DNA from: Flammeovirga agarivorans
Lineage (GTDB): Bacteria; Bacteroidota; Bacteroidia; Cytophagales; Flammeovirgaceae
DNA length: 64,000 bases
Direction: 5' to 3'
Assembly (NCBI RefSeq): GCF_012641475.1
Contig: NZ_JABAIL010000004.1
Span: 186,001-250,000 of the forward strand
The position numbers were made by a program, and so were the translations under genes. Positions 8,493 to 17,484 of this stretch are shown in pieces (the first letter of the stretch is position 1; each line of letters starts with the position of its first letter). A model generated the notes under the pieces. The model was given only the letters and a program-made list of their open reading frames with translations, searched no databases and was not told where the DNA came from.

Positions 8493-8506
8493 GACATACT
8501 AAGTAA

Positions 8507-8551
8507 AAAGAAGGTTCATTTCATCAAAAAGTGTTGAAATGAACCTTCTTT
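8507..8551 (+). terminator. Perfect 17-bp hairpin after the small basic peptide gene
   Basis: Arms at 8507-8523 and 8535-8551 are fully complementary around an 11-nt loop. The T tract is short (CTTTCG), but the A run on the 5' side and T run on the 3' side are part of the stem, as in many Bacteroidota terminators. Confidence 0.7.
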
Positions 8552-8961
8552 CGTTGTGTATGTATTGTTATTGACTATCTGTTTGTTATAGTATTCAAAA
8601 TACATGATTGTGATGTTTGTTATATTCAAAAATCGTTAAATTATGTAACTCTAAACTTAACAATCTGTTATTCTTGTACTATCAGTAATTACTAAAAACT
8701 AAAATCACATGTGATGGAGACATCACAAGAGTCTAAACTAATTCTATTTATTATTTGAACTAAAAATAAAACCAAAAAATCCTGTTTACAGGTACCTATC
8801 ATATATCAGTACTTATTTCTTATACCTTTTCAAAGATGTGTATCTCATAACATTTCACTACATACATTTTTGAAAATAGGGTAGTACTGCCTTGTCTGTT
8901 TAGAAGTGAAAGCTTCAAAACATTAAAAACAACCAATTTTATTATTCCACTTTAAATTATC
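8552..8961 (+). other. Leader region of the first SusC gene, no ORF
   Basis: About 410 bp without a convincing ORF. It holds the palindromes at 8704-8727 and a CCTGT-TT-ACAGG inverted repeat at 8781-8792. The last 30 bp (TTTTATTATTCC) resemble the bases just before the second SusC gene, suggesting the two leaders share origin near the start codon. Confidence 0.4.
8704..8727 (+). promoter_or_regulatory. Overlapping palindromes, possible operator
   Basis: ATCACATGTGAT (8704-8715) is a perfect palindrome. TGTGATG at 8710-8716 is also perfectly inverted at 8721-8727 (CATCACA). The arms resemble CRP-family half sites (TGTGA/TCACA), but the spacer is 8 rather than 6. No regulator gene is adjacent; function is inferred only from symmetry and position upstream of susC. 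Confidence 0.35.
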
Positions 8962-11900
8962 ATGAAGAGAACTTTATTCTTGTTCTCTTTTATGTTGGGT
9001 ATTGTAACTTCATTATTTGCCCAAGATAGAAGAGTAGAAGGCGTTGTGTCTGACGCCAACGGCGAAACTTTGCCTGGTGCAACCGTAATGGTTGTAGGAA
9101 CTACAGTTGGAGCAGTAACCAATTTTGATGGCGAATTTTCAATCTCAGTCCCTGAATCGGGAGAACAACTTCAAGTAAGACTTATCGGTTATACTACTCA
9201 AACAGTAAATATTGGTACACAAGCAGTGATCAATTTTACTCTTCAAGAGGATGCTCAAGAATTAGAAGAAGTAGTAGTAACAGCTTTAGGTATGGAAAAA
9301 GACAAAAAGTCTTTAGGTTATTCTGTAACTGAAGTAAAAGGTGATGACCTTAAATCTGCGGACAATGACTTATTGAGCTCATTAAACGGTCAGGTTGCAG
9401 GTGTTCAAGTAACGGCTTCTTCTGGAGCAGTTGGTGCTTCATCTAGAGTTGTAATTAGAGGTAACTCATCTTTAACTGGCGATAACCAACCACTTTATAT
9501 TGTTGATGGTGTTCCAGTGGATAACACTTATAACTCAGGTAACACATCTTCAGGTACTGCCGATTTCGGATCTCCAATCTCAGATATCAACCCTGACGAT
9601 ATTGAATCAATGACGGTCTTAAAAGGACCAAACGCAGCAGCTCTTTATGGATCAAGAGCGGTAAATGGTGCAATCATCATTACAACTAAAAAAGGTAAAG
9701 GAACGAAAGGTTTAGGTGTAACTTTATCAAACACTACAACTTTCCAAACGCCATTAATCTTACCAGATTACCAAAACACTTATGGTCAAGGTATGAACGG
9801 TGAGTTCGCATTCGTTGATGGCCGTGGTGGTGGTACTCACGATGGTTTTGACGAATCATGGGGTCCTCGTTTAGATGCAGGTTACATGGCGCCACAGTTC
9901 TTCTCTAACGGTGAGTTAGTAGAAATGAAATCTAGCCCTAATAACGTAAGAGACTTCTTCGAAACAGGTCATGTTTCTACAACGAACTTAGCCATTGCTC
10001 ATGGTACAGATAATACAAATTTGAGATTCTCATTGATGTATTCAGATCAAAAAGGTATGGTACCTAATACTGGTTTGAATAACATCAGTACTTCAATGGC
10101 AATTGGTCATAAGATCAGTGACAAGTTAAGATTCGATTCGAAAGTAACATATTCAAATAGACAAGCGGATAACCTTCCAGCACAAGGTTACGGTGCGAAC
10201 AACGTAATGCAGCAATTTGTATGGTTCGGTCGTCAGGTAGATACTAATCAGCTTAGAGATTATAAAAAAGCAGACGGTACTCCTTATAACTGGAACTACA
10301 ACTACCATGATAACCCATATTGGATTGTTCATGAGAATACTAACTCACAAAGAAGAGATCGTGTGAATGGTTTTGCTTCATTAAAGTATAACTTCACAGA
10401 TTACTTAAGCTTACAAGTTAAAGGTGGTACGGACTTCTATTCTGAAAACCGTATGGCAAGAACTGCAAAGTATTCAATCAACAACCCAACTGGTGGATTC
10501 GTTGAGGAGAACTATTTTGTAAGTGAATCAAACTTTGATTTCTTATTATCATTCTCGAAAGATTTTGGTCCTGATTGGAACATCTCAGCAAATGCAGGTG
10601 GTAACAACATGTATAGAAATTACAAGAGAGATGCAATGGAAGTTACTGGTTTAGCTACAGCAGGTATTTATACTCCAGCGAACGCAGTAGGGCAAGTAGG
10701 TGCAACTACATACTTCGAGGAGCAAGTGATTAACTCATTATATGCAACAGGTTCAGTAGGCTTCAGAGATTACTTATTCTTTGATGTTTCAGTAAGAAAT
10801 GACTGGTCTTCTACTTTACCAGCTGCTAATGATAGTTTCTTATATCCTGCGATGAACCTATCATATGTATTCTCTGAGCATTTAGATTTACCAAACTTTA
10901 TCTCTAACGCTAAAGTAAGAGGTGGTTGGGCACAAGTAGGTGCTGCTGCCAACCCATACATGTTGATGAACACTTACCGTTCTCCACTTCCATGGGATGG
11001 TAACCCGATGTTTAAGTATGAGCATACACAAGCTAACCCTAACTTAAGACCAGAGACTACTAACTCTTGGGAAACAGGTTTAGAGATGAGTTTCTTAAAT
11101 AACAGATTAGGTTTCGAGGCTGTTTATTATAAGAAAAATACTTACGATCAAATCGTAAATGCTGACGTATCTTCATCTTCAGGATATAGATATTCTACAA
11201 TTAACGCCGGTGAAATTGAAAACAAAGGTTTTGAATTCTTACTTTATGGTACACCAGTTCAAACAAATGATTTCCAGTGGGATGTTTCCTTCAACTTCAC
11301 TAGAAACGTAAACACTGTAAAATCATTAGCTGATGGTGTAGATTCATTTATCTTAGGTGACTATTGGGGTCTAACAACTGAAGCTCGTCCAGGTGAGGCA
11401 ATGGGTACTTTATATGGTATCAAATACCAACGTTCTCCTGATGGTGACATCATTGTAAATGAGCAAGGTATTCCTTTAAGAAAAGATGAAAAAGAAGCTT
11501 TAGGTGACATCAACCCAGACTGGAGAGGTGGTATCAGAAACACATTCACTTACAAAGGTATTGTTGTTTCAGCATTAATCGATATGTCAATTGGTGGTAG
11601 CATCTTCTCAGTAACAAACATGTTTGGTGAGTATGCAGGTGTTCTTGAAAAAACTGCTATTGACAGAGAGAATGGTAGAACTGTAGGTGTTGTACCTGAC
11701 GGAAATGGTGGATACAAGAAAAACGAAGTATCTGCTGATGCAATGACTTACTACCAGTCTTTATATGGTATTCATGAAGAATACGTATATGATGCGACTT
11801 ATGTGAAGTTAGCACAATTATCAATTGGATACCGTTTACCACAAGCTTGGTTGGGTAACTCAGGTATTAAAGGAATGACAGTTTCTGCAGTAGGTAATGA

Positions 11901-12039
11901 TTTATGGATGATGTATAAAAACGCTCCAAACATCGACCCTCAAGCAGGATTTGGTGCAGGTATGGCTGGTCAAGGTTTTGAATTTGGTCAGTTACCAACA
12001 GCTAGAAGTTTCGGTTTTGATATCAAGCTTCAATTCTAA
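8962..12039 (+). CDS. SusC/RagA-family TonB-linked outer-membrane protein, pair 1
   Basis: A 1025-aa outer-membrane transporter. Signal peptide to about 20 (MLGIVTSLFAQ), carboxypeptidase-regulatory domain about 22-100 (GETLPGATVMV, LIGYTTQTV), TonB-box-like LEEVVVTALG near 105-115, plug with SSRVVIRGNSSL and VLKGPNAAALYGSRA, then a long barrel ending in KLQF. With its SusD partner 60 bp downstream it would import glycan or peptide fragments captured at the surface. There is no glycoside hydrolase, sulfatase or peptidase next to it, so the substrate cannot be assigned. It is a close paralogue of the protein at 14343-17414. C-ending codons such as AAC and GAC look more frequent than in neighbouring genes, as in highly expressed genes. 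Confidence 0.95.
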   Translation: MKRTLFLFSFMLGIVTSLFAQDRRVEGVVSDANGETLPGATVMVVGTTVGAVTNFDGEFSISVPESGEQLQVRLIGYTTQTVNIGTQAVINFTLQEDAQELEEVVVTALGMEKDKKSLGYSVTEVKGDDLKSADNDLLSSLNGQVAGVQVTASSGAVGASSRVVIRGNSSLTGDNQPLYIVDGVPVDNTYNSGNTSSGTADFGSPISDINPDDIESMTVLKGPNAAALYGSRAVNGAIIITTKKGKGTKGLGVTLSNTTTFQTPLILPDYQNTYGQGMNGEFAFVDGRGGGTHDGFDESWGPRLDAGYMAPQFFSNGELVEMKSSPNNVRDFFETGHVSTTNLAIAHGTDNTNLRFSLMYSDQKGMVPNTGLNNISTSMAIGHKISDKLRFDSKVTYSNRQADNLPAQGYGANNVMQQFVWFGRQVDTNQLRDYKKADGTPYNWNYNYHDNPYWIVHENTNSQRRDRVNGFASLKYNFTDYLSLQVKGGTDFYSENRMARTAKYSINNPTGGFVEENYFVSESNFDFLLSFSKDFGPDWNISANAGGNNMYRNYKRDAMEVTGLATAGIYTPANAVGQVGATTYFEEQVINSLYATGSVGFRDYLFFDVSVRNDWSSTLPAANDSFLYPAMNLSYVFSEHLDLPNFISNAKVRGGWAQVGAAANPYMLMNTYRSPLPWDGNPMFKYEHTQANPNLRPETTNSWETGLEMSFLNNRLGFEAVYYKKNTYDQIVNADVSSSSGYRYSTINAGEIENKGFEFLLYGTPVQTNDFQWDVSFNFTRNVNTVKSLADGVDSFILGDYWGLTTEARPGEAMGTLYGIKYQRSPDGDIIVNEQGIPLRKDEKEALGDINPDWRGGIRNTFTYKGIVVSALIDMSIGGSIFSVTNMFGEYAGVLEKTAIDRENGRTVGVVPDGNGGYKKNEVSADAMTYYQSLYGIHEEYVYDATYVKLAQLSIGYRLPQAWLGNSGIKGMTVSAVGNDLWMMYKNAPNIDPQAGFGAGMAGQGFEFGQLPTARSFGFDIKLQF

Positions 12040-12099
12040 TCCAATTAATGATTCAAAAGGAGTGTGTTAAAAAGCACTCCAATCCTAAAGTTTACAATT

Positions 12100-13734
12100 A
12101 TGACTAAATATATGAAACTAATATCGGCGATTGTTTTGTCGATTAGTTTAACCTCATGTTTTAAGGATTTTGATCAATTAAGAGAAAATCCAAACTACCC
12201 ATCGAAAGTAGATCCAGAAAGTTTATTTGCCAATGTATTGTATACATCTACAGGTTCTTTCTATGGTGTACAAGGTCAATACTTCAACTTAACAGCTGCA
12301 GGTATTTGGTCTCAACATTTCTCAAAAATCCAATACATCGATGAAGATTGGTATGAATACCGTCCTTCAGTAATGGATGAGATCTGGAAAAGAATGTATG
12401 CGGGTATCTCTGGAGAAACAAACTTAGCAGGTTTGTATGACTTAGAGTTAGCAATTAAAGCTGCATATGAAAGAAAAGCGAATAATGAAGAAGCTGGAAA
12501 TGAGGTTGCTGTAAGAAATGATGAGGCATTAATCGGTGCTTTAAAAACTGCAAAAGCTTATTTCTTTATCTCAATGACGGATGCATTTGGTGATATTCCT
12601 TACACTGAAGCTTTCCAAACGATTGAGTTAGGTTACGAAACAACAAATTTCCAACCTAAATATGATGACCAAGAGTTCATTTACAAAGCTTTATTAGAAG
12701 AGCTAGAAGAAGCAAATGCATTGTTGGCAATTGGTGGTTCTATTGATGGTGGTACTGACCTTATCTATAGAGGATCTTCTACAAAATGGCAAAAATTAGC
12801 GAACTCGTTAGCAGCTCGTATTTATATCAGAATGAGTACAACGGATCCATCTTTTGCTACTGAGGGTTTAACTGCATTGTTTGCAAATGGTGAGAGACCA
12901 ATGTTTGAATCAAATGCAGATGATGCTGAGTTACAATACTTAGGTTCTCAACCATACATGCAGCCAATTTATTACAACAGATACATCGACAACAGAGATG
13001 ACTTCGCAGTTTCAAAAACTGTTGTGGATATGTTGAAAGAGAACAACGACAACAGGTTGTATATCTTTGCTCAACCATCTCCTGATTCTAAGCCTGGAGT
13101 ACCAGTTTATGTTGGTCAAGAGAATGGTGTTCCTAGAGAAGAGTCTCCAAGTTTGAATACAATTTCGAGAATTGGTAACCTTTTCAGAGAGCAAGCTGCG
13201 GGTAAATCATTCTGGATGTCATATGCTGAAATTCAGTTTATTAAAGCTGAAGCTGCTTATAGATTAAATGTTCCAGTTGGTGATTACCAAACATTCTTAG
13301 AAGCAGGTATCAGAGCATCATTTGAAAAACAGTATTCTGAGGTAGCTGAATACAATGCACCAATTTATCCTGAAGTAGGTGTGGAAGTTGGTCAACCTGG
13401 TTCAGATGCTCAAATTGTAATTGATGAGTTAAAAGCAAGCGGAAAAGATCCTATGACACAGATCATGGAACAAAAGTACCTAGCTTTATTCTCAAATGGT
13501 GCAGAAGCATTTGCTGAGTTAAGAAGAACAGCTTTACCAAGAATTCATTGGGTAAGAGGTGCTAGACAGTACGAAAGAGGTCTTCCTAACAGATTCCCTT
13601 ATCCTTTCTCTGAGCAGACAACAAACTTCGAGAACTTCTCGAAGGCTGCTCAAGGAATCGAACAAACAGTTTACGGTAAGAAAGTGTGGTTTGCTGAAAA
13701 ATCACCTGAAATTGACTATCTAATCAATGAATAA
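12100..13734 (+). CDS. SusD/RagB-family nutrient-binding lipoprotein, pair 1
   Basis: A 544-aa surface lipoprotein that caps the SusC barrel and binds its ligand. I start at the ATG at 12100 (MTKYMKLIS); the GTG at 12064 would put extra residues before the signal. Lipobox LTSC with lipidated Cys near residue 21. The FKDFDQLRENPNYPS start is the SusD-like pattern found in the SusD_2 superfamily; the all-helical TPR-like core follows, with DALIGALKTAKAYFF and KWQKLANSLAARIYIRMS. It is 60 bp downstream of SusC and followed by a terminator, so the pair is a two-gene unit. It is paralogous to 17485-19215. Confidence 0.93.
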   Translation: MTKYMKLISAIVLSISLTSCFKDFDQLRENPNYPSKVDPESLFANVLYTSTGSFYGVQGQYFNLTAAGIWSQHFSKIQYIDEDWYEYRPSVMDEIWKRMYAGISGETNLAGLYDLELAIKAAYERKANNEEAGNEVAVRNDEALIGALKTAKAYFFISMTDAFGDIPYTEAFQTIELGYETTNFQPKYDDQEFIYKALLEELEEANALLAIGGSIDGGTDLIYRGSSTKWQKLANSLAARIYIRMSTTDPSFATEGLTALFANGERPMFESNADDAELQYLGSQPYMQPIYYNRYIDNRDDFAVSKTVVDMLKENNDNRLYIFAQPSPDSKPGVPVYVGQENGVPREESPSLNTISRIGNLFREQAAGKSFWMSYAEIQFIKAEAAYRLNVPVGDYQTFLEAGIRASFEKQYSEVAEYNAPIYPEVGVEVGQPGSDAQIVIDELKASGKDPMTQIMEQKYLALFSNGAEAFAELRRTALPRIHWVRGARQYERGLPNRFPYPFSEQTTNFENFSKAAQGIEQTVYGKKVWFAEKSPEIDYLINE

Positions 13735-13768
13735 TATTGATTGAACTCAGGTAGTTGAATAAATTAAG

Positions 13769-13798
13769 AAACCATCTCTGAAAAGGGATGGTTTTTTT
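13769..13798 (+). terminator. Intrinsic terminator after SusCD pair 1
   Basis: AACCATC/GATGGTT arms with the second arm at 13787-13793, followed by seven T. Confidence 0.8.
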
Positions 13799-14342
13799 GT
13801 TTTTAGTTAAAAAATTGGAAATAATCAAAATCTTTGAAACCTTATATTTTTGACTATTCAGTGATTTAAAAAATTAACGAAGTGTAAATTTCACTTTTGT
13901 TACATTGTTTCCAATTAAATAATTGATTTGTAGATTGTTATGTGATTTTTGATTGAATTGGAAAGTTTCATTGTTACTTTGTTGTTAACATAATGTACTA
14001 TGAATTTAAGATTATTTAGATATTCGTAATGTGCAGGTAATCAATTGCATAGTGTATTAATGAAGAATTGTTCAACTCTTTCTATATGTTAAACGATTTG
14101 TGATTTATGTTTATACAGTGTTAAACTTGTATTGCAAACGATAAAAAAATCCAACGCTAAACTTCAGTTCCTAAACTATTAATCCATTAAGAACTACGTT
14201 GGGCTAAGCTTGCATTAATACAATAAATAACTTTCAAACTTTTTGAAACATTAAAAAGTATTGTTAGACCCTTTTGAAGGAGTTTTAACCTTTTCAATAG
14301 GACTAATTTTATTATCCAATCAATCAATTATTATCTATCAAC
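13799..14342 (+). other. Long leader of the second SusC gene, no ORF
   Basis: About 540 bp of very AT-rich sequence with no credible ORF. The only structure I see is the nested inverted repeat at 14151-14202. A leader this long before a SusC gene leaves room for regulatory RNA or an upstream promoter, but no TAnnTTTG element is clear. Confidence 0.35.
14151..14202 (+). promoter_or_regulatory. Nested inverted repeat in the SusC pair 2 leader
   Basis: CCAACG (14151-14156) pairs with CGTTGG (14197-14202), and inside it AGTTC (14166-14170) pairs with GAACT (14191-14195). This could be an RNA hairpin or a protein site about 140 bp before the start codon. The single short arms could also arise by chance. 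Confidence 0.3.
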
Positions 14343-17300
14343 ATGAAAAAAAGAGTACTTCAATTTCTCTTTTTGTTCTTGGGGTTAACAGCTGCGGCTA
14401 TAGCTCAAGAGCGAAAAATTGAAGGCGTTGTTATGGACGCTTCTGGCGAGACGCTTCCTGGCGCTACAGTAATGGTAGAGGGAACAACTATTGGTGCAGT
14501 AACATCTTTTGATGGTACTTTCAGTATCGATGCCCCTGAAACTGCCGAAAAATTAGTCGTAAGACTTATCGGTTACAAAACTCAAACTGTTGCAATCGGC
14601 ACTCAATCTAAATTTGAGTTTGCAATGGAAGAGGATGTTGAGCAATTAGAAGAAGTAGTTGTTACAGCATTAGGTATCGAAAAAGACAAAAAATCTTTAG
14701 GTTATTCAGTTTCTGAAGTAAAAGGAGATGACCTAAAAGGATCAGACAACGGAGTATTAAACAACCTAAATGGTAAAGTTGCTGGTGTGATGGTAAACAC
14801 TTCATCAGGGGCTCCAGGTGCTTCATCTCGTATCACTATCCGTGGTAACTCATCATTAACAGGTAACAACCAACCTTTATTCGTAATTGACGGTGTTCCA
14901 GTGGATAACACTTACAACTCTGGTAACACTTCTAGTGGTGGTACTGACTTCGGTTCTCCAATTAACGACATCAACCCAGATGATATTGAGTCAATGTCGG
15001 TACTAAAAGGACCAAACGCAGCCGCTTTGTATGGTTCAAGAGCACAAAATGGTGCAATTGTAATTACTACAAAATCAGGTAAAGGTTCAGAAGGTTTAGG
15101 TGTTTCATTATCAAACACAACTACTTTCCAAAACCCATTAATTTTACCTAACTACCAAAATGAATATGGTCAAGGTTTAAATGGTCAATTCTCTTTTGTT
15201 GATGGTAAAAATGGTGGTGTTTATGATGGTGTGGACGAATCTTGGGGTCCTAAATTAGATGCAGGTCTAATGATTCCTCAATTCCATTCTAATGGTGAGG
15301 CAGTGCCATGGGTGTCTTCTCCTAACAATGTGGAAGACTTCTTCGAGACAGGTCATGTTTCTACAACAAACCTTTCGATTCAAAACGCTACAGATAAATC
15401 AAATGTACGTTTCTCAATGATGTATTCTGACCAAAAAGGTATGGTACCTAACACTGGATTAGAAAACTATTCAGCATCATTGAATTTCGGTCATAAGATC
15501 ACTGATAAGTTACAATTAGATTCAAAAGTAACTTACTCAAGAAGACAATCAGATAACCTTCCTCAACAAGGTTATGGTGAAAATAACGTCATGCAACAAT
15601 TCGTATGGGGTGGTCGTCAAGTAGATTACAACTTATTGAAAGACTACAAAAAAGTAGATGGTACTCCATATAACTGGAACTACAACTACCATGACAACCC
15701 TTACTGGATCTTACATGAGAATACAAACTCGCAGTTAAGAGATCGTATTAATGGTTTTGCTTCATTGAAATGGAACATCACTGATTACTTAAACTTCAAA
15801 GTGAAAGGTGGTACAGACTTGTATACTGAAAACCGTTTATCTAAGTCAGCGATGTACTCAATCAACGACCCTGATGGTGGTTTCACAGAGTCTAACTACT
15901 TTGTAAATGAAACAAACTTTGATTTCTTATTCTCGTTCTCAAAAGACTTCGGTACTGACTGGAATGTGAATGCTAACTTTGGTGGTAACAACATGTACAG
16001 AGTTTACAAATCAAACTCTATGACTGCATTTGGTTTAGCATCACCTGGTGTTTATACTCCTGCTAACGCAACGGGTCAAGTAGATTCTCAAACGTATTTC
16101 GAAGAGCAAATCATTAATTCATTATATGGTACAGCTTCAGTAGGTTACAAAGATTTCTTATTTGCAGACATCTCAGTTCGTAACGACTGGTCTTCGACTT
16201 TACCAAAAGCAAACAACTCTTTCATGTATCCTTCAGTGAACTTATCATATGTATTCTCTGAACACATGGAATTACCAAACTGGATCTCAAATGGTAAAAT
16301 TAGAGGTGGTTGGGCTGAAGTAGGTAACGGAGCAACTCCTTACTCAACTTCTAACGTATATGTTTCAGGTCTTCCTTATAATGGCTATCCAATGTTCAAG
16401 TATGAGACTACAGAAGCTAACCCTGACTTAAGACCAGAATCTACTCAATCATGGGAAGTTGGTTTAGACATGGCATTCTTAAATAACCGTATTGGATTTG
16501 AAGCCGCTTACTACGAGAAGTCAACTTATGACCAAATCGTACCAGCAGACGTTTCAGCAGCATCAGGTTATAGATATTCATATATCAACGCAGGTCAAAT
16601 CGATAACAAAGGTTTCGAACTAATGGTATATGCTACTCCAGTTCAAACTGAAGATTTAACTTGGGATGTTTCATTCAACTTCTCTAAAAACAAAAACGAA
16701 GTTGTTGAATTAGCAGAAGGTATTGATTCATTCGTGTTAGGTGAATATTGGGGATTAACTACTGAAGCTCGTCCGGGTGAGGAGTTAGGTACATTCTACG
16801 GTTATGCTTACCAAAGAGATGATGCTGGTAACATACTAGTAGATGAAAATGGTTTCCCAATGAAATCTGAAGAGAAGGAAAAGTTAGGATCAATCAACCC
16901 AGATTGGAGAGGTGGTATCCGTAACTCAATCTCTTACAAGAACTTCACTTTATCAGCATTGATTGATATCTCTATGGGTGGTGACATCTTCTCAGTATCA
17001 AACATGTTTGGTGAATATGCAGGTGTACTAGACGTAACTGCTGTAAACCGTGAAGATGGTAGAGTAACTCAAGGTGTAGGTGTAGACGGTAACCCTAACA
17101 CAATTGTTGTACCTGCTCAAGATTACTACCAATCATTATATGGTATCCACGAAGAGTATTTATACGACGCAACTTATGTTAAGTTAGCAGAGTTGTCTAT
17201 CGCATATAATATTCCTTCATCTTTAACTAAGAAGTATGGTATCAAGGGGATGAGTGTTGCATTTGTTGGTAACAACTTATGGATGATTCACTCTAATGCT

Positions 17301-17414
17301 CCTAACATTGATCCTCAAGCTGGTTTCGGTACTGGTTTAGACGGTCAAGGATTTGAATTCGGTCAATTACCATCGCCAAGAAGCTATGGTTTTGATATCA
17401 AAATGAAATTCTAA
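14343..17414 (+). CDS. SusC/RagA-family TonB-linked outer-membrane protein, pair 2
   Basis: A 1023-aa protein with the same architecture as 8962-12039: signal peptide (GLTAAAIAQ), regulatory domain, LEEVVVTALGIEKDKKS, plug with SSRITIRGNSSL and VLKGPNAAALYGSRA, and barrel ending KMKF. The two align end to end with few gaps. Differences concentrate in extracellular-type barrel loops, for example around YRSPLPWDGNPMF versus YVSGLPYNGYPMF, and in a loop near residue 900. Tandem duplication with loop divergence suggests related but not identical ligands. The SusD partner starts 70 bp downstream. Confidence 0.95.
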   Translation: MKKRVLQFLFLFLGLTAAAIAQERKIEGVVMDASGETLPGATVMVEGTTIGAVTSFDGTFSIDAPETAEKLVVRLIGYKTQTVAIGTQSKFEFAMEEDVEQLEEVVVTALGIEKDKKSLGYSVSEVKGDDLKGSDNGVLNNLNGKVAGVMVNTSSGAPGASSRITIRGNSSLTGNNQPLFVIDGVPVDNTYNSGNTSSGGTDFGSPINDINPDDIESMSVLKGPNAAALYGSRAQNGAIVITTKSGKGSEGLGVSLSNTTTFQNPLILPNYQNEYGQGLNGQFSFVDGKNGGVYDGVDESWGPKLDAGLMIPQFHSNGEAVPWVSSPNNVEDFFETGHVSTTNLSIQNATDKSNVRFSMMYSDQKGMVPNTGLENYSASLNFGHKITDKLQLDSKVTYSRRQSDNLPQQGYGENNVMQQFVWGGRQVDYNLLKDYKKVDGTPYNWNYNYHDNPYWILHENTNSQLRDRINGFASLKWNITDYLNFKVKGGTDLYTENRLSKSAMYSINDPDGGFTESNYFVNETNFDFLFSFSKDFGTDWNVNANFGGNNMYRVYKSNSMTAFGLASPGVYTPANATGQVDSQTYFEEQIINSLYGTASVGYKDFLFADISVRNDWSSTLPKANNSFMYPSVNLSYVFSEHMELPNWISNGKIRGGWAEVGNGATPYSTSNVYVSGLPYNGYPMFKYETTEANPDLRPESTQSWEVGLDMAFLNNRIGFEAAYYEKSTYDQIVPADVSAASGYRYSYINAGQIDNKGFELMVYATPVQTEDLTWDVSFNFSKNKNEVVELAEGIDSFVLGEYWGLTTEARPGEELGTFYGYAYQRDDAGNILVDENGFPMKSEEKEKLGSINPDWRGGIRNSISYKNFTLSALIDISMGGDIFSVSNMFGEYAGVLDVTAVNREDGRVTQGVGVDGNPNTIVVPAQDYYQSLYGIHEEYLYDATYVKLAELSIAYNIPSSLTKKYGIKGMSVAFVGNNLWMIHSNAPNIDPQAGFGTGLDGQGFEFGQLPSPRSYGFDIKMKF

Positions 17415-17484
17415 TCGACCAGCTTAGTAAGTTAATTTAGATATTAGGGAGGGTAAAACCTCCTGACTTAATACTTCAATAAGA

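Noticed and set aside
14702-15118. Minus-strand ORFs inside the SusC genes (also 10770-10973, 11361-11549, 11657-11842)
   Set aside because: Shadows of conserved SusC coding sequence; Pro/Ser-rich or low-complexity text with no starts, neighbours or motifs.
8962-17414. The two SusC genes as an assembly duplication
   Set aside because: The copies differ throughout at the nucleotide and protein level, and their SusD partners differ in length, so they are true paralogues.
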